Below, one piece after another: positions 25,719-35,926 of a stretch of 64,000 nucleotides of DNA (position 1 is its first letter; each line of letters begins with the position of its first letter). Under the pieces are notes generated by a model. It was not told the origin of the DNA and searched no databases. It worked only from the letters and a program-made list of their open reading frames with translations. Position numbers and translations under genes: made by a program. Source of the DNA: Sphingomonas sp. Lineage in GTDB: Bacteria; Pseudomonadota; Alphaproteobacteria; Sphingomonadales; Sphingomonadaceae. The stretch covers positions 1 through 64,000 of the forward strand of contig QFPK01000007.1 of the NCBI GenBank assembly GCA_003248865.1. Reading direction: 5' to 3'.

Positions 25719-25865
25719 TCGTCGGATGGCCGCCAGCCACCCGCCCGCCGCGCTGCGCCCGCACCGGGGCGCGCGGCGGTCAGCCGCGTCGCATCAATCG
25801 TTTTAGAGCGTGGCCTTGCATGATGGCGGTGCATATAACGCGGGTGGAGAGGATTGAAAAGACCC

Positions 25866-26498
25866 ATGAAACTCTACGACATGATGAACGCGCCCAACCC
25901 GCGCCGGGTGCGGATGTTCCTGGCTGAGAAGGGTCTGGAGGTGCCGCGGCAGGAAATCGATGTGAAGGCCGGCGAGAATCTGGGTGCCGCCTATCTCGCG
26001 ATTAATCCGCGTGGGTTGGTGCCAGCCCTGCAACTGGATGACGGGCGCATCCTGGACGAGAGCGTGGCCATCTGCCGCTATTTCGAAGCGCTGCACCCGG
26101 AACCCGACCTGTTCGGGCGGACCCCCTTCGAACAGGCTGAGGTGGAGCGGATGCAGCGGCAGATGGAGTTCGAAGGCATGTTCAACATCGCCGCCGTGTT
26201 CCGCAACACGGCCGAGGCCTATGCCGACAGGGGGGCGGCCGGAACCGGACCCGCGACGCCGCAGATTCCCGAAATGGCGGAACGGGGCCTCGCGCTGGCG
26301 AAGCTGTGGATGGAGCGGCTGGAGGCAAGGCTGGAAGGCCGGGAATGGGTGGCGGTTGACCGTATCTCGATCGCCGATATCACGACCTATGTGAGCCTGG
26401 ATTTCGCGAAATGGGTGAAGCTGCGCGCCGGCGACGAACATCCCAACATCCAGGCGTTCCACGCGCGGATGAAGGCGCGGCCTTCATCGTCAGCCTGA
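25866..26498 (+). CDS. Glutathione S-transferase
   Basis: Protein of 210 residues. The N-terminal thioredoxin fold shows NPRRVRMFLAEKG, the cis-proline segment GLVPALQLDDG and the glutathione-binding DESVAICRYF. The C-terminal helical domain contains VDRISIADITTY, the usual N-capping box. I chose the ATG at 25866; a TTG 12 bases upstream is also open. It probably conjugates or reduces electrophiles with glutathione; glutathione reductase is encoded at 45883-47223. Confidence 0.9.
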   Translation: MKLYDMMNAPNPRRVRMFLAEKGLEVPRQEIDVKAGENLGAAYLAINPRGLVPALQLDDGRILDESVAICRYFEALHPEPDLFGRTPFEQAEVERMQRQMEFEGMFNIAAVFRNTAEAYADRGAAGTGPATPQIPEMAERGLALAKLWMERLEARLEGREWVAVDRISIADITTYVSLDFAKWVKLRAGDEHPNIQAFHARMKARPSSSA

Positions 26499-26535
26499 CG
26501 CCTCGTCAGCCTGACGCCTCGTCAGTCTGGAGTCT
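26488..26535. repeat. Three tandem 16-base units across convergent gene ends
   Basis: CGTCAGCCTGACGCCT occurs at 26488-26503 and 26504-26519, with a degenerate third copy at 26520-26535. Each good unit contains the self-complementary GTCAGCCTGAC. The first copy holds the GST stop codon and the third holds the stop of the convergent PH-domain gene. Confidence 0.65.
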
Positions 26536-27141
26536 CATCCAAGGGCGGCTCGTCTGGCCGGTTCAGCCAGCGCGCGCCCTGTTCCTCGGCCAGCGCGGCC
26601 ACGGCCGGCGCATCCGGAATCTGTTCGAACCGCAGCCGGTCCGCGCCTTCGTCCTTCAGACGCCAACTTAGCACCATATGGGCGGCATCGAACCGCACCT
26701 CGTTGGCGTCGGCTTCCATGTCTGCCCCAAACAGCCGCGCCTCGGCCGCTATTCCGTTGCCCACCCAGACCAGCGCCCGGCGATTGGTGAGCATGTAGCG
26801 CGCCCGTGCCCGCGCACTGGAGCGCAGCCAGACGGGCAGGGCGATGATCATCACCATCCCCGCCACCATGCAGAGGATCAGCGGCAGCGAGGGGTTCTGC
26901 GGCTGTCCGGCGAACTGCGATCCGGCCAGATGCGGCCGGATCAGTTCCAGCGCAGCCCATGTCAGCAGGCTGAGCAGCAGCAGGAAGCCGGCCAGTTCCC
27001 ACAGCTTTCGGGCCAGCATCCGGGGCCGGCCCTGCCACAGGATCGTCTCCCCCTCGCCGGGCGGAGACGGCCTGCGGTTCAGCCGGGCCGGAGCCAGATC
27101 CTCTGCGGCAACCTCTCCGCCGACAGCTTCGCCTGACGCCA

Positions 27142-27142
<1 letters not shown>
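26522..27142 (-). CDS. Bacterial PH-domain membrane protein
   Basis: Protein of 206 residues with a soluble N-terminus (GETILWQGRPR), two transmembrane helices (LAGFLLLLSLLTWAALEL and LILCMVAGMVMIIALPVWL) and a bacterial PH-like domain starting RYMLTNRRALVWVGN. This layout is common in envelope proteins of unknown role. Its ATG overlaps the thiolase TGA by one base, so it is co-translated with the thiolase gene. Confidence 0.75.
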
Positions 27143-28314
<1,172 letters not shown>

Positions 28315-28356
28315 GGCGGTACTCCTGTCTCGCGTCTCGGTTGATTTGGCGCTGAT

Positions 28357-29418
28357 CTAGCGATGGTGGAGCCAGTTTGAAAGCGGCACCCAAAGTGTTT
28401 CGCGCGCGGCCGAGCCGACCACCATGCCGACATGGCCGGATTGCACATCGCGCCGGTCCACACCCTGCCGGCGGATCCGGGCATCGGGTGGCACGATGCG
28501 GTCCTTGGTCGCACCGAAGTCCAGCACGGGGGCGGTGATCCGGTCCGGTAAGATGATCTGTCCGCCCACCCGCCAGCGTCCGGCGCCCGTCAGGTCTGCG
28601 CCGAACCCTTTCAGGAACAGGTCCCGGGCGGCGGGGATGGGCAGGGGGGCACCGCTGTTCGCCCAGTCTTCCACGGCAGCGAACCAGCCTACCTGCGGAT
28701 CATCGGTGGGCCTGCGCGACAGCGCTTCGAATTTCGCCAGCACGGCCTCGTCGTCTAGGCTCCAGAACAGCGGGTTCAACATCGTCACCGGAACCGCACC
28801 GAGCTGCATCGACAGTTGGCGGATCGAGCTCCATGTCTCCAGCGCCCCGCGCCGGGCTTCGGCCGAAAAGCCGTTGAAGTGCCAGGGCGCCGCGATCAGC
28901 GCCAATCGGTTGAGCCTTGGCCCCAGCAGTTGCGCGGCGGCGACTGCCAATGTGCCGCCCAGGCAATAACCCAGCAGGGACACAGGCCCCGGCAGCTGCG
29001 CCAGCAGTGGCATCAGCCGGGCCGACACCAGCCCCGCAAGCCCCAGCCTGCGTTCGCTGCGTCCCATCTCGCCCCAGTCCACTAGCAGCACGCGATGGCC
29101 TTCCGCGGCCAGATAACGCACCAGCGACTTGCCCGGCGCCAGATCCAGCACGGCCGGCGCGTTGATCAGGGATGGGATCACCAGCAGCGGCGCTCCGTCT
29201 GCAAGTCCACCCACTTCCAGGATGCGCACACCGCCTCGGCGGATCAGAACCGGCATCTCCGGCATCGGCTGCGGCACCGGTGCGCCCTGATAGCGGTTCA
29301 GCCCTTCCAGCACCGCCTTCAACCGCTCCGGTTCGTCCGCCAGCTTTCGGCTGGCGAGCGAGAGGAACAGCGGCAAGGGGTGTGGGCCGCGACCGCGGCC
29401 TTTTCGGGGCTCAGCCAT
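28357..29418 (-). CDS. PhaC-like alpha/beta hydrolase, short
   Basis: Protein of 353 residues with the PHA-synthase lipase-like box GYCLGG (C152 as nucleophile), the Trp-containing VDWGEMGRSE, an Asp in GATKDRIVPP (about 305) and His in QSGHVGM (about 325). This Cys-Asp-His triad is that of PHA synthases rather than ordinary esterases. Class I enzymes are near 600 residues and class III PhaC near 360, the latter needing a PhaE partner that is not seen. It may be a class III-like synthase or a PHA-related acyltransferase. It sits 42 bases from phaA and is divergent from phaR. Confidence 0.75.
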   Translation of the reverse strand: MAEPRKGRGRGPHPLPLFLSLASRKLADEPERLKAVLEGLNRYQGAPVPQPMPEMPVLIRRGGVRILEVGGLADGAPLLVIPSLINAPAVLDLAPGKSLVRYLAAEGHRVLLVDWGEMGRSERRLGLAGLVSARLMPLLAQLPGPVSLLGYCLGGTLAVAAAQLLGPRLNRLALIAAPWHFNGFSAEARRGALETWSSIRQLSMQLGAVPVTMLNPLFWSLDDEAVLAKFEALSRRPTDDPQVGWFAAVEDWANSGAPLPIPAARDLFLKGFGADLTGAGRWRVGGQIILPDRITAPVLDFGATKDRIVPPDARIRRQGVDRRDVQSGHVGMVVGSAARETLWVPLSNWLHHR

Positions 29419-29516
29419 GCTGCGCAGCAGAAAAGCGCAAAAGCCGTATTTGCGGCGCCATGTTGCACATGCTAAGTCCCGCTCCCTTCATCAGTCCCTG
29501 TTCCGGATCGGATCAA

Positions 29517-30104
29517 ATGCCCCAGTCCCCCGAAGGTGAGTCCGCCCCCGTCATTATCAAGAAGTACGCCAATCGTCGGCTGTATGACACTGAAAGCTCC
29601 AGCTACATCACGCTGGAACATCTTTCTGCGATGACGCGCCAGGGCCGCGAATTCAAGGTGGTGGATGCCAAGTCGGGTGATGACATCACGCATAATGTGC
29701 TCACCCAGATTATCGTCGAGGAAGAGAATCGGGGCACGACGCTGCTGCCAGTGAGCTTCCTGCGCCAGCTGATTGCCATGTACGGGGATCAGATGCAGGC
29801 GATGGTGCCGCATTATCTGGAAGCTTCGATGGAGGCGTTCCGCCGCAACCAGGAGCAGGTGCGCAGCACGATGATGGGCATGATGTCCGGCGGCTCCAAC
29901 CCGTTCGAGGCGCTGGCGCGGCAGAATATGGCGATGATGAAGGCCGCGACCGACATCTGGGGCATGCCCGGCGTCCCCGGAGCGCCCAAGCCGGATGGCG
30001 AACCAGCCGCCGCAGAGCCTGCGGAATCCGAAGCGGATGTGAAGGCCCTGAAGGCCGAGCTGAAGGCGCTGCAGGCCAAGATCGAAAAGTTGGCGAAAGA
30101 CTAA
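29517..30104 (+). CDS. phaR: Polyhydroxyalkanoate synthesis repressor PhaR
   Basis: Protein of 195 residues. The N-terminal DNA-binding domain begins IIKKYANRRLYDT and continues to DITHNVLTQIIVEEE; a Met-rich PHB-accumulation domain follows (SFLRQLIAMYG, QNMAMMKAATD), then an Ala/Glu/Lys tail with coiled-coil character. PhaR binds PHA and releases phasin and PHA promoters. The 98-base divergent gap contains CTGCGCAG at the PhaC-like start codon, similar to the CTGC/GCAG pairs bound by PhaR elsewhere, so local control is plausible. Confidence 0.9.
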   Translation: MPQSPEGESAPVIIKKYANRRLYDTESSSYITLEHLSAMTRQGREFKVVDAKSGDDITHNVLTQIIVEEENRGTTLLPVSFLRQLIAMYGDQMQAMVPHYLEASMEAFRRNQEQVRSTMMGMMSGGSNPFEALARQNMAMMKAATDIWGMPGVPGAPKPDGEPAAAEPAESEADVKALKAELKALQAKIEKLAKD

Positions 30105-30115
30105 AGGCCCAAACC

Positions 30116-31552
30116 GTGAGCAGCCTTTCCACCGCCTCCTTGTCGCCAGAGGCGCCGGCCAAGCTGTCGGCGGAGGTGCTTGCCGAGCTTCCACCCGAAA
30201 TCGTCCGCACGGATGCCGACGATCTCGCCCCGCACTTGACCGATTGGCGCGGCCAGAAGACAGGCTCGGCCGACGTCCTGCTGCTGCCGCGCAGCACACA
30301 GGATGTGGTGGAGATCGTGAAATGGGCGGGACGGCACGGCGTCGGGCTGGTGCCGCAGGGTGGTAATACGGGGCTGGTGGGCGGCGGGGTGCCGGAACCA
30401 GCGCCGCACGGACCCGTCGCGATCCTGTCGCTCAGGCGCATGAATGCCATCGAATCGATTGACCCTGCCGGGCTGGTGCTGGTGGCTGGGGCAGGCGCCA
30501 TTCTGGCTAATGTCCATTCCGCTGCCGAGGAAGCCGGCTGCCGCTTCCCGCTGTCGCTGGGCGCCAAGGGCAGTGCAACGATTGGGGGCCTCGTTTCTAC
30601 GAACGCAGGCGGGGTGCAGGTGCTGCGGCACGGCACGATGCGCGCGCTGGTGCTGGGGCTGGAAGCGGTGCTGCCCGATGGCTCGGTGCTGGATCAGCTG
30701 TCGGCGCTGCGGAAGGACAACAGCGGCTATGATCTGAAGCAGCTGCTGATCGGCGCGGAAGGCACTCTTGGCATCGTGACGCGCGTCGCGCTTCGGCTGG
30801 CCCCGGCGTTGACCACACGCTGCACGGGCTGGGCCGGGCTGGACAATCCGGGGCAGGCGCTCGCCCTGCTGCAACGGCTTCGCGCGGAGGCCGGGGAAAC
30901 GGTGGAGAGCTTCGAGCTGATCGCCTCGGATGCGCTGGACCTGACGCTGCATCATATGCCGGCGCTGAAGTCGCCGCTGGAAGGTGCGCACCGCTATCAT
31001 GTGCTGATTGAACTTGGCGCGCCGGTTTCCATTCTGGAATCCGTGCTAATGGCGGGGATCGAAGCCGGGGAGGTCGAGGACGCCGCCATTGCCTCATCTG
31101 ACGCACAGGCAGATTCCATGTGGAACATCCGGGAAACCATTCCTGAGGCCGAGAAGCGCGATGGCGGCTCGATCAAGAACGACATCTCCGTCGCCGTGGC
31201 AGATGTGCCCGCATTCCATGCGGAAGCAGTGCAGAAGCTGCAGTCTGCCTATCCGGGCACGCGTCCTTTCGTGTTCGGCCATCTGGGCGACGGCAACCTG
31301 CACTGGAATATCCTGCCGCCGCCGGGTGCCGCGCCCACATGGCTGAAGCAGGAAGGGGAGCAGGCACGGCGTCTGCTGCACGATCTGATCGCGCAGCACC
31401 ATGGTTCCATTTCTGCAGAACATGGCATCGGGACGCTGAAAGCGGCGGAGCTGAGGCGGCTGGGCAATCCGGCCAAGCTGGCGGCCATGCGCGCGATCAA
31501 GTCCGCGTTGGATCCGCAGGGCATCATGAACCCGGCCAAGCTGTTCGCCTGA
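30116..31552 (+). CDS. FAD-linked D-2-hydroxyacid dehydrogenase (D2HGDH/DLD type)
   Basis: Protein of 478 residues starting at GTG 11 bases after phaR. The PCMH-type FAD domain shows LVPQGGNTGLVGGG and TIGGLVSTNAGG. The C-terminal cap has FVFGHLGDGNLHWN and SAEHGIGTLK, with the metal-binding His residues of D-2-hydroxyglutarate and D-lactate dehydrogenases. It would oxidise a D-2-hydroxyacid to the 2-oxoacid. D-2-hydroxyglutarate is a by-product of serine biosynthesis, which makes that substrate likely but unproven. Confidence 0.85.
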   Translation: MSSLSTASLSPEAPAKLSAEVLAELPPEIVRTDADDLAPHLTDWRGQKTGSADVLLLPRSTQDVVEIVKWAGRHGVGLVPQGGNTGLVGGGVPEPAPHGPVAILSLRRMNAIESIDPAGLVLVAGAGAILANVHSAAEEAGCRFPLSLGAKGSATIGGLVSTNAGGVQVLRHGTMRALVLGLEAVLPDGSVLDQLSALRKDNSGYDLKQLLIGAEGTLGIVTRVALRLAPALTTRCTGWAGLDNPGQALALLQRLRAEAGETVESFELIASDALDLTLHHMPALKSPLEGAHRYHVLIELGAPVSILESVLMAGIEAGEVEDAAIASSDAQADSMWNIRETIPEAEKRDGGSIKNDISVAVADVPAFHAEAVQKLQSAYPGTRPFVFGHLGDGNLHWNILPPPGAAPTWLKQEGEQARRLLHDLIAQHHGSISAEHGIGTLKAAELRRLGNPAKLAAMRAIKSALDPQGIMNPAKLFA

Positions 31553-31679
31553 CGCCCTTGCTTGCGTGCTCCGGCGCCCCGCGCTAGAGCCCCGGCCATC
31601 AGCAGCGCCCCCGCAATGCCGGCGGCCGGGCGCTTTCCATCACCAACCGATTTCACGATCAAACAAGCAGGAACTCCAG

Positions 31680-32429
31680 ATGGCCAGCCAACCCGCCCAG
31701 CTTCCGCTCTTCTACAACAACCTGATTCCGCTGACGTCTGACCTGCACGCGGACTGGGGCATCGGGTCCCGCACGGAAATGTCGTTCGCGCGCGGCACCC
31801 ATGCCGTGCCGATTACGGTGGACGAGTTCGTGATGTGCCAGCGCAATTATCCGATCGTCTTTTCCGAAGGTGCGGAAGGCGTGCCGCTGGCGCTGGTCGG
31901 CCTGCGGGAAGGCGAGAATCTGTTCGTCGACGCCGACGGCAACTGGACTCGCGATGCCTATATTCCGGCCTATATTCGCCGCCACCCCTTCATGCTGGCT
32001 CGCCTGACGCCGGATGCCAATGTGCTGAGCCTGGTGTTCGATGACACCACTGGTCTCGTCGGCCCGGATCTGGAGAGCAAGCTGTTCGATGCGGACAAGC
32101 AGCCGACCGAAGCGACGAAGAACATCCTGCAGTTCTGTGAGCAGTTCGAACAGGCCATCGCCCGCACCAAGAGCTTCATGGACGAGCTGAACAAGCTGGG
32201 CCTGCTGATGGACGGCCAGGCCCAGATCCAGAATCCGGGGATGGAGCAGCCCGCGACCTTCGCCGGCTTCAAGATGGTCGACGAGCAGAAGCTGCAGAAC
32301 CTGCGCGGCGATCAGGCCCGCAAGATGGTCCAGAACGGCATGCTGGGCCTCGTCTACGCCCATCTCTTCTCGCTGTCGCAGATGCGCAACCTGTTTGCCA
32401 TCGCCAACCCGGGCATGGCTGCGGCCTGA
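31680..32429 (+). CDS. SapC family protein
   Basis: Protein of 249 residues with the SapC-family profile: FYNNLIPLTSDLHADWG, FVMCQRNYPIVFS, then YIPAYIRRHPFML and a long helical second half. The family was named for an S-layer-associated gene, and its role in proteobacteria is unclear. AGGAA precedes the ATG and a strong hairpin follows the stop, so it appears to be a single-gene transcript. Confidence 0.85.
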   Translation: MASQPAQLPLFYNNLIPLTSDLHADWGIGSRTEMSFARGTHAVPITVDEFVMCQRNYPIVFSEGAEGVPLALVGLREGENLFVDADGNWTRDAYIPAYIRRHPFMLARLTPDANVLSLVFDDTTGLVGPDLESKLFDADKQPTEATKNILQFCEQFEQAIARTKSFMDELNKLGLLMDGQAQIQNPGMEQPATFAGFKMVDEQKLQNLRGDQARKMVQNGMLGLVYAHLFSLSQMRNLFAIANPGMAAA

Positions 32430-32449
32430 TCCGAACATGGCGCCATGGT

Positions 32450-32474
32450 CCCCGACCGCTCTTGCCGGTCGGGG
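32450..32474 (+). terminator. Terminator hairpin after SapC gene
   Basis: CCCCGACCG and CGGTCGGGG form a perfect 9-bp stem with a 7-base loop, 20 bases after the stop. The downstream tract is TTCCGGCGTTT, short of a full T-run. Confidence 0.55.
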
Positions 32475-32523
32475 TTCCGGCGTTTACCATCGTGCAACAT
32501 CGAGGCAGTCCGGGAGCCGATAC

Positions 32524-33141
32524 ATGAAGTTGATCCATTCCACGTTGGCAGTTGCAACTTTGGCGGCGATGACGCCAGCGATGCCGCTGATGGCGCAGGC
32601 TGCTCCGCTCAATGTGCCGGCCGGTGAATATGAGCTGGAAAAGACACACGCCAGTCTCACGTGGAAAATCAACCACATGGGGCTGTCCTACTACACAGCC
32701 CGCTTCACCAGCTTCGATACGTCGATCAACCTTGATCCGAAGACGCCGACTAACTCCACGGTCTCCGTCACCATCGATCCGCGCTCGGTGAAGACGGACT
32801 TCCCCTTCCCCGAGAAGGAGGATTTCGACAAGGTGATCGCTGAGAAGGTGCTTCAGGCCGGGCAATTCCCGACCATCACCTTCCAGTCGACCAGCCTGAA
32901 AGCCACCGGCGCCACCACCGGCAAGCTGACCGGCAACCTCACGCTGCTGGGCGTTACGAAGCCCGTTACGCTGGATGTCACGCTGAACGGCGCCAAGGAC
33001 CACCCGATGCGCAAGGTTCCGGCGCTGGGCTTCAGTGCGACCGGCAGCTTCAAGCGCTCCGACTTTGGCTCGACGTTCCTGCAAGGCCCGATCGGTGACG
33101 AGATCACCGTTCTGATCGAAGTCGAGTTCCTGAAGAAATGA
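32524..33141 (+). CDS. YceI family protein (first copy)
   Basis: Protein of 205 residues with a Sec signal ending MAQAAP (about residue 27) and a YceI lipocalin-like barrel: YELEKTHASLTWKINHMGLS, TVSVTIDPRSV, FPTITFQSTSL, GNLTLLGVTKPV. YceI proteins bind polyisoprenoids or similar lipids in the periplasm. Its TGA overlaps the cytochrome b561 ATG (ATGA), and a second YceI gene follows, forming a three-gene operon. Confidence 0.9.
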   Translation: MKLIHSTLAVATLAAMTPAMPLMAQAAPLNVPAGEYELEKTHASLTWKINHMGLSYYTARFTSFDTSINLDPKTPTNSTVSVTIDPRSVKTDFPFPEKEDFDKVIAEKVLQAGQFPTITFQSTSLKATGATTGKLTGNLTLLGVTKPVTLDVTLNGAKDHPMRKVPALGFSATGSFKRSDFGSTFLQGPIGDEITVLIEVEFLKK

Positions 33142-33722
33142 CCGCCACGCGCAGCAGCTACAGTGCAGCGGCGATCACGCTGCACTGGCTGATTGCGCTG
33201 ATAATCATCGGCAATTTCGCGGGCGGCCTCCTGATGGAGGATCTGCTCGGCCCCGGCTCCTCGCCGGAGCAGAAGCAGCTCGGTTTCACTATCGTGCAGC
33301 TGCACAAGAGCTTTGGCCTAACCGTGCTTGTGCTGAGCCTTCTTCGGCTTGCGCTGCGGCTGTCGGTGGGTGCCCCGCCGTTGCCGTCGCACATGACGTC
33401 GGTGGAGCGGCTGTTGGCGCGGATCACCCATGTGGGTTTCTATGCCGTGATGATCCTGCTGCCGCTGTCCGGCTGGGTGATGGTGTCGGCAAGCCCCATC
33501 GGCATTCCCACCATCTGGTTCGGCCTGTTCGAATGGCCGCACCTGCCGGTCGGCACTAGCCGGGAGATCAGCGGCAGTGCCTCCGAAGCGCATGAACTGC
33601 TCGCCTGGTTCGGGGTGCTGCTGTTCTTCCTGCATGTCGGTGGCGCGTTGAAGCATCATTTCCTGGACCGGGACGACGTGTTGGCGCGGATGCTGCCCTT
33701 CCTGCGGCGGCCGGTGGCCTGA
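33138..33722 (+). CDS. Cytochrome b561 family protein
   Basis: Protein of 194 residues with four transmembrane helices. His ligands for two b-type haems are visible in ITLHWLIALI, QLHKSFGLTV, and EAHELLAWFG with LHVGGALKHH. It would pass electrons from the quinone pool or to a periplasmic acceptor. Lying between two YceI genes and overlapping both by 1-4 bases, it probably works with them, perhaps on a lipid or quinone bound in the YceI barrel. Confidence 0.9.
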   Translation: MTATRSSYSAAAITLHWLIALIIIGNFAGGLLMEDLLGPGSSPEQKQLGFTIVQLHKSFGLTVLVLSLLRLALRLSVGAPPLPSHMTSVERLLARITHVGFYAVMILLPLSGWVMVSASPIGIPTIWFGLFEWPHLPVGTSREISGSASEAHELLAWFGVLLFFLHVGGALKHHFLDRDDVLARMLPFLRRPVA

Positions 33723-34273
33723 TGCGCGCCGCGCTTGTTTCCATCGCCTTGCTGGCTGCGGCGCCGGTTGCCGCGAATGACTGGGCCGTGGTGCCCGCGC
33801 AATCCAGCCTGGGCTTCGGCGCCACCTGGAACGGGCAGGCAGTCGAGGGGAAGTTCCCGAAATTCGCCGCCACGATCCGCTTCGATCCCGCGAAGCTGGC
33901 GGAGGCCCGCATCGATGTCGTCATCGACATGACGGCGGCAACCACCACGGACAAGACGGTGAACTCCAGCTTGCCGGGGCCGGACTGGTTCGATGTGAAG
34001 AAATATCCCACGGCGCGTTTCACCTCCACCAGCGTGACGCAGGTGAAGCCCGGACAGTATGTCGCCAAGGGCACCTTGAGCCTGAAGGGCATGGCGGCGC
34101 CGGTTTCCTTGCCTTTCACGCTCGCTATCAAGGGCAACAGTGCCGTGATGGCGGGGCAGACCACAGTCGATCGCCGGTCGTTCAAGATCGGGATGGAGAG
34201 CGATGCCGGCGGGGACTGGGTCGCGTTTCCGGTGCCTATCAAGGTGCGGATCACAGCAACCCGAAAGCCCTGA
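33722..34273 (+). CDS. YceI family protein (second copy)
   Basis: Protein of 183 residues with a short signal (ending PVAAND) and a divergent YceI barrel: AVVPAQSSLGFGATWNGQ, ARIDVVIDM, YPTARFTSTSV, GTLSLKGMAAPVSLPF. It is clearly related to the first copy but not a recent duplicate. Its ATG overlaps the cytochrome b561 TGA by one base. The acyl-CoA ligase gene starts 6 bases later. Confidence 0.9.
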   Translation: MRAALVSIALLAAAPVAANDWAVVPAQSSLGFGATWNGQAVEGKFPKFAATIRFDPAKLAEARIDVVIDMTAATTTDKTVNSSLPGPDWFDVKKYPTARFTSTSVTQVKPGQYVAKGTLSLKGMAAPVSLPFTLAIKGNSAVMAGQTTVDRRSFKIGMESDAGGDWVAFPVPIKVRITATRKP

Positions 34274-34279
34274 CGCCAG

Positions 34280-35926
34280 ATGCCCAGATATGACCATCCG
34301 ACGCCGTTCGACACGGTGTTCGAGCCAAGTTGGATGCCCGAGCTCCTGTTCCGCACCGCCGCGCGCGTTCCGCAGGCGCCGGCGATCGATTTCATGGGGC
34401 GCGTCACCAGCTATGGCGAACTTGCTACGCAGGTGCGCCGCGCGGCGGCCGGTTTCCGGGCGCTTGGCATCGGGCCGGGTTCAACCGTGGGCCTGTTCCT
34501 GCCCAACTGCCCGCACTATGTGATCGCAGCCTATGCGGTGTGGGCGGCAGGCGCCCGGCTCGCGAATTTCTCGCCGCTCTACACGGCTGACGAACTGCGC
34601 ACGCAGGTGGAGGACAGCGAGGCGGACCTGATGGTAACGCTGGACGTGAAGGCGCTGTTGCCCACCATTGAAACCGTGCTGCAGACCAGCCGGTTGAAGG
34701 GCCTTGTGATCGGCAATGTGGCCGAAGCGCTGCCGGTGCCGAAATCCTGGGCCTACCGGCTGCTGAAGGGCAAGGAACGCACGGCCTTCCAGGCGGACGA
34801 CAGCCATATCCCCTTCGCAAAGCTGCTTGGCCATGCGGAATATCATCCGCAGGGCCAGCCCGTCACGCCGGACGAGGTGGCGCTGCTGCAATATACCGGC
34901 GGCACCACGGGCACGCCCAAGGGCGCCATGCTGACCCATGCCAATCTGTCGATCAACGCGCAGCAGGTGAACGGCATCGATGATGATCCGTCCGCGCCGG
35001 ATCGCATCCTGGCCGCGCTGCCGCTGTTCCATATCTTCGCGCACACCTGCATCATGAACCGCACCATCCTGAAGGGCGCGCAGATGGTGCTGATGCCGAA
35101 GTTCGAAGTGAAGGCCGCGCTGGAAACCATACAACGGGCAAAGGTCACCGCGCTTCCGGGTGTGCCGACCATGTACCGCGCGCTGCTGGATCACCCCGAT
35201 CTGGCGAAATATGATCTCAGTTCGGTGCGCATCTGCATTTCTGGTGGGGCGCCATGCCCCGAACCCCTGCAGGCCGCGTTCGAGGCGGCGACCGGCGCCA
35301 AGCTGATCGAGGGTTACGGCCTCACCGAAAGCTCCGGCGTGGTATGCGCCAACCCCTATTCAGGCGGCAAGCCGGGCACCATCGGCCAGCCGATGGCGGG
35401 AACGCTGATCCGCCTGCTGGACAAGGATGACCCGACGAAGCTGGCGCCCCCGGGTGCCAATGGCGAGCTGGCTTTCCACGGCCCGCAGATGATGAAGGGC
35501 TATTGGAAGCGCGACAATGTCGGCGTGTTCCAGGATGGGTATCTGCGCACAGGCGATGTCGCGGAGGTGGATGAGGACGGCTATTACCGCATCGTCGACC
35601 GGTTGAAGGACATGATCATCGTCGGCGGCTTCAAGGTCTTCCCCAGCCAGGTGGAGGATATCCTCTACACCAACGAGGCCGTCCGCGAGGCCATCGTGCT
35701 GGGCGTGCCCGACAGTTATCTGGGCGAGCGCCCCAAGGCGTTCGTCACCCTGAACGAGGGTGCCGAGACGACGGGCGATGAACTGCTGAAATGGCTGAAC
35801 GGCCATCTGGGCAAGCATGAACGAGTTGTCGCCGTGGAAGTCCGCGAAAGCCTGCCCAAGACGATGATCGGAAAGCTGAGCCGCAAGGAACTGGAAGCGG
35901 AAGAGCGCGCTAAGTTCAGCGGCTGA
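34280..35926 (+). CDS. Long-chain fatty-acid-CoA ligase
   Basis: Protein of 548 residues of the ANL superfamily. The P-loop-like motif is QYTGGTTGTPKGAML; others are PLFHIFAHT, GYGLTESSGV and the hinge YRIVDRLKDMI; the catalytic Lys lies in PKTMIGKLSRKEL. It activates fatty acids to acyl-CoA by way of acyl-AMP. It follows the YceI operon by 6 bases and overlaps the convergent oxidase gene by 11 bases. Confidence 0.9.
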   Translation: MPRYDHPTPFDTVFEPSWMPELLFRTAARVPQAPAIDFMGRVTSYGELATQVRRAAAGFRALGIGPGSTVGLFLPNCPHYVIAAYAVWAAGARLANFSPLYTADELRTQVEDSEADLMVTLDVKALLPTIETVLQTSRLKGLVIGNVAEALPVPKSWAYRLLKGKERTAFQADDSHIPFAKLLGHAEYHPQGQPVTPDEVALLQYTGGTTGTPKGAMLTHANLSINAQQVNGIDDDPSAPDRILAALPLFHIFAHTCIMNRTILKGAQMVLMPKFEVKAALETIQRAKVTALPGVPTMYRALLDHPDLAKYDLSSVRICISGGAPCPEPLQAAFEAATGAKLIEGYGLTESSGVVCANPYSGGKPGTIGQPMAGTLIRLLDKDDPTKLAPPGANGELAFHGPQMMKGYWKRDNVGVFQDGYLRTGDVAEVDEDGYYRIVDRLKDMIIVGGFKVFPSQVEDILYTNEAVREAIVLGVPDSYLGERPKAFVTLNEGAETTGDELLKWLNGHLGKHERVVAVEVRESLPKTMIGKLSRKELEAEERAKFSG

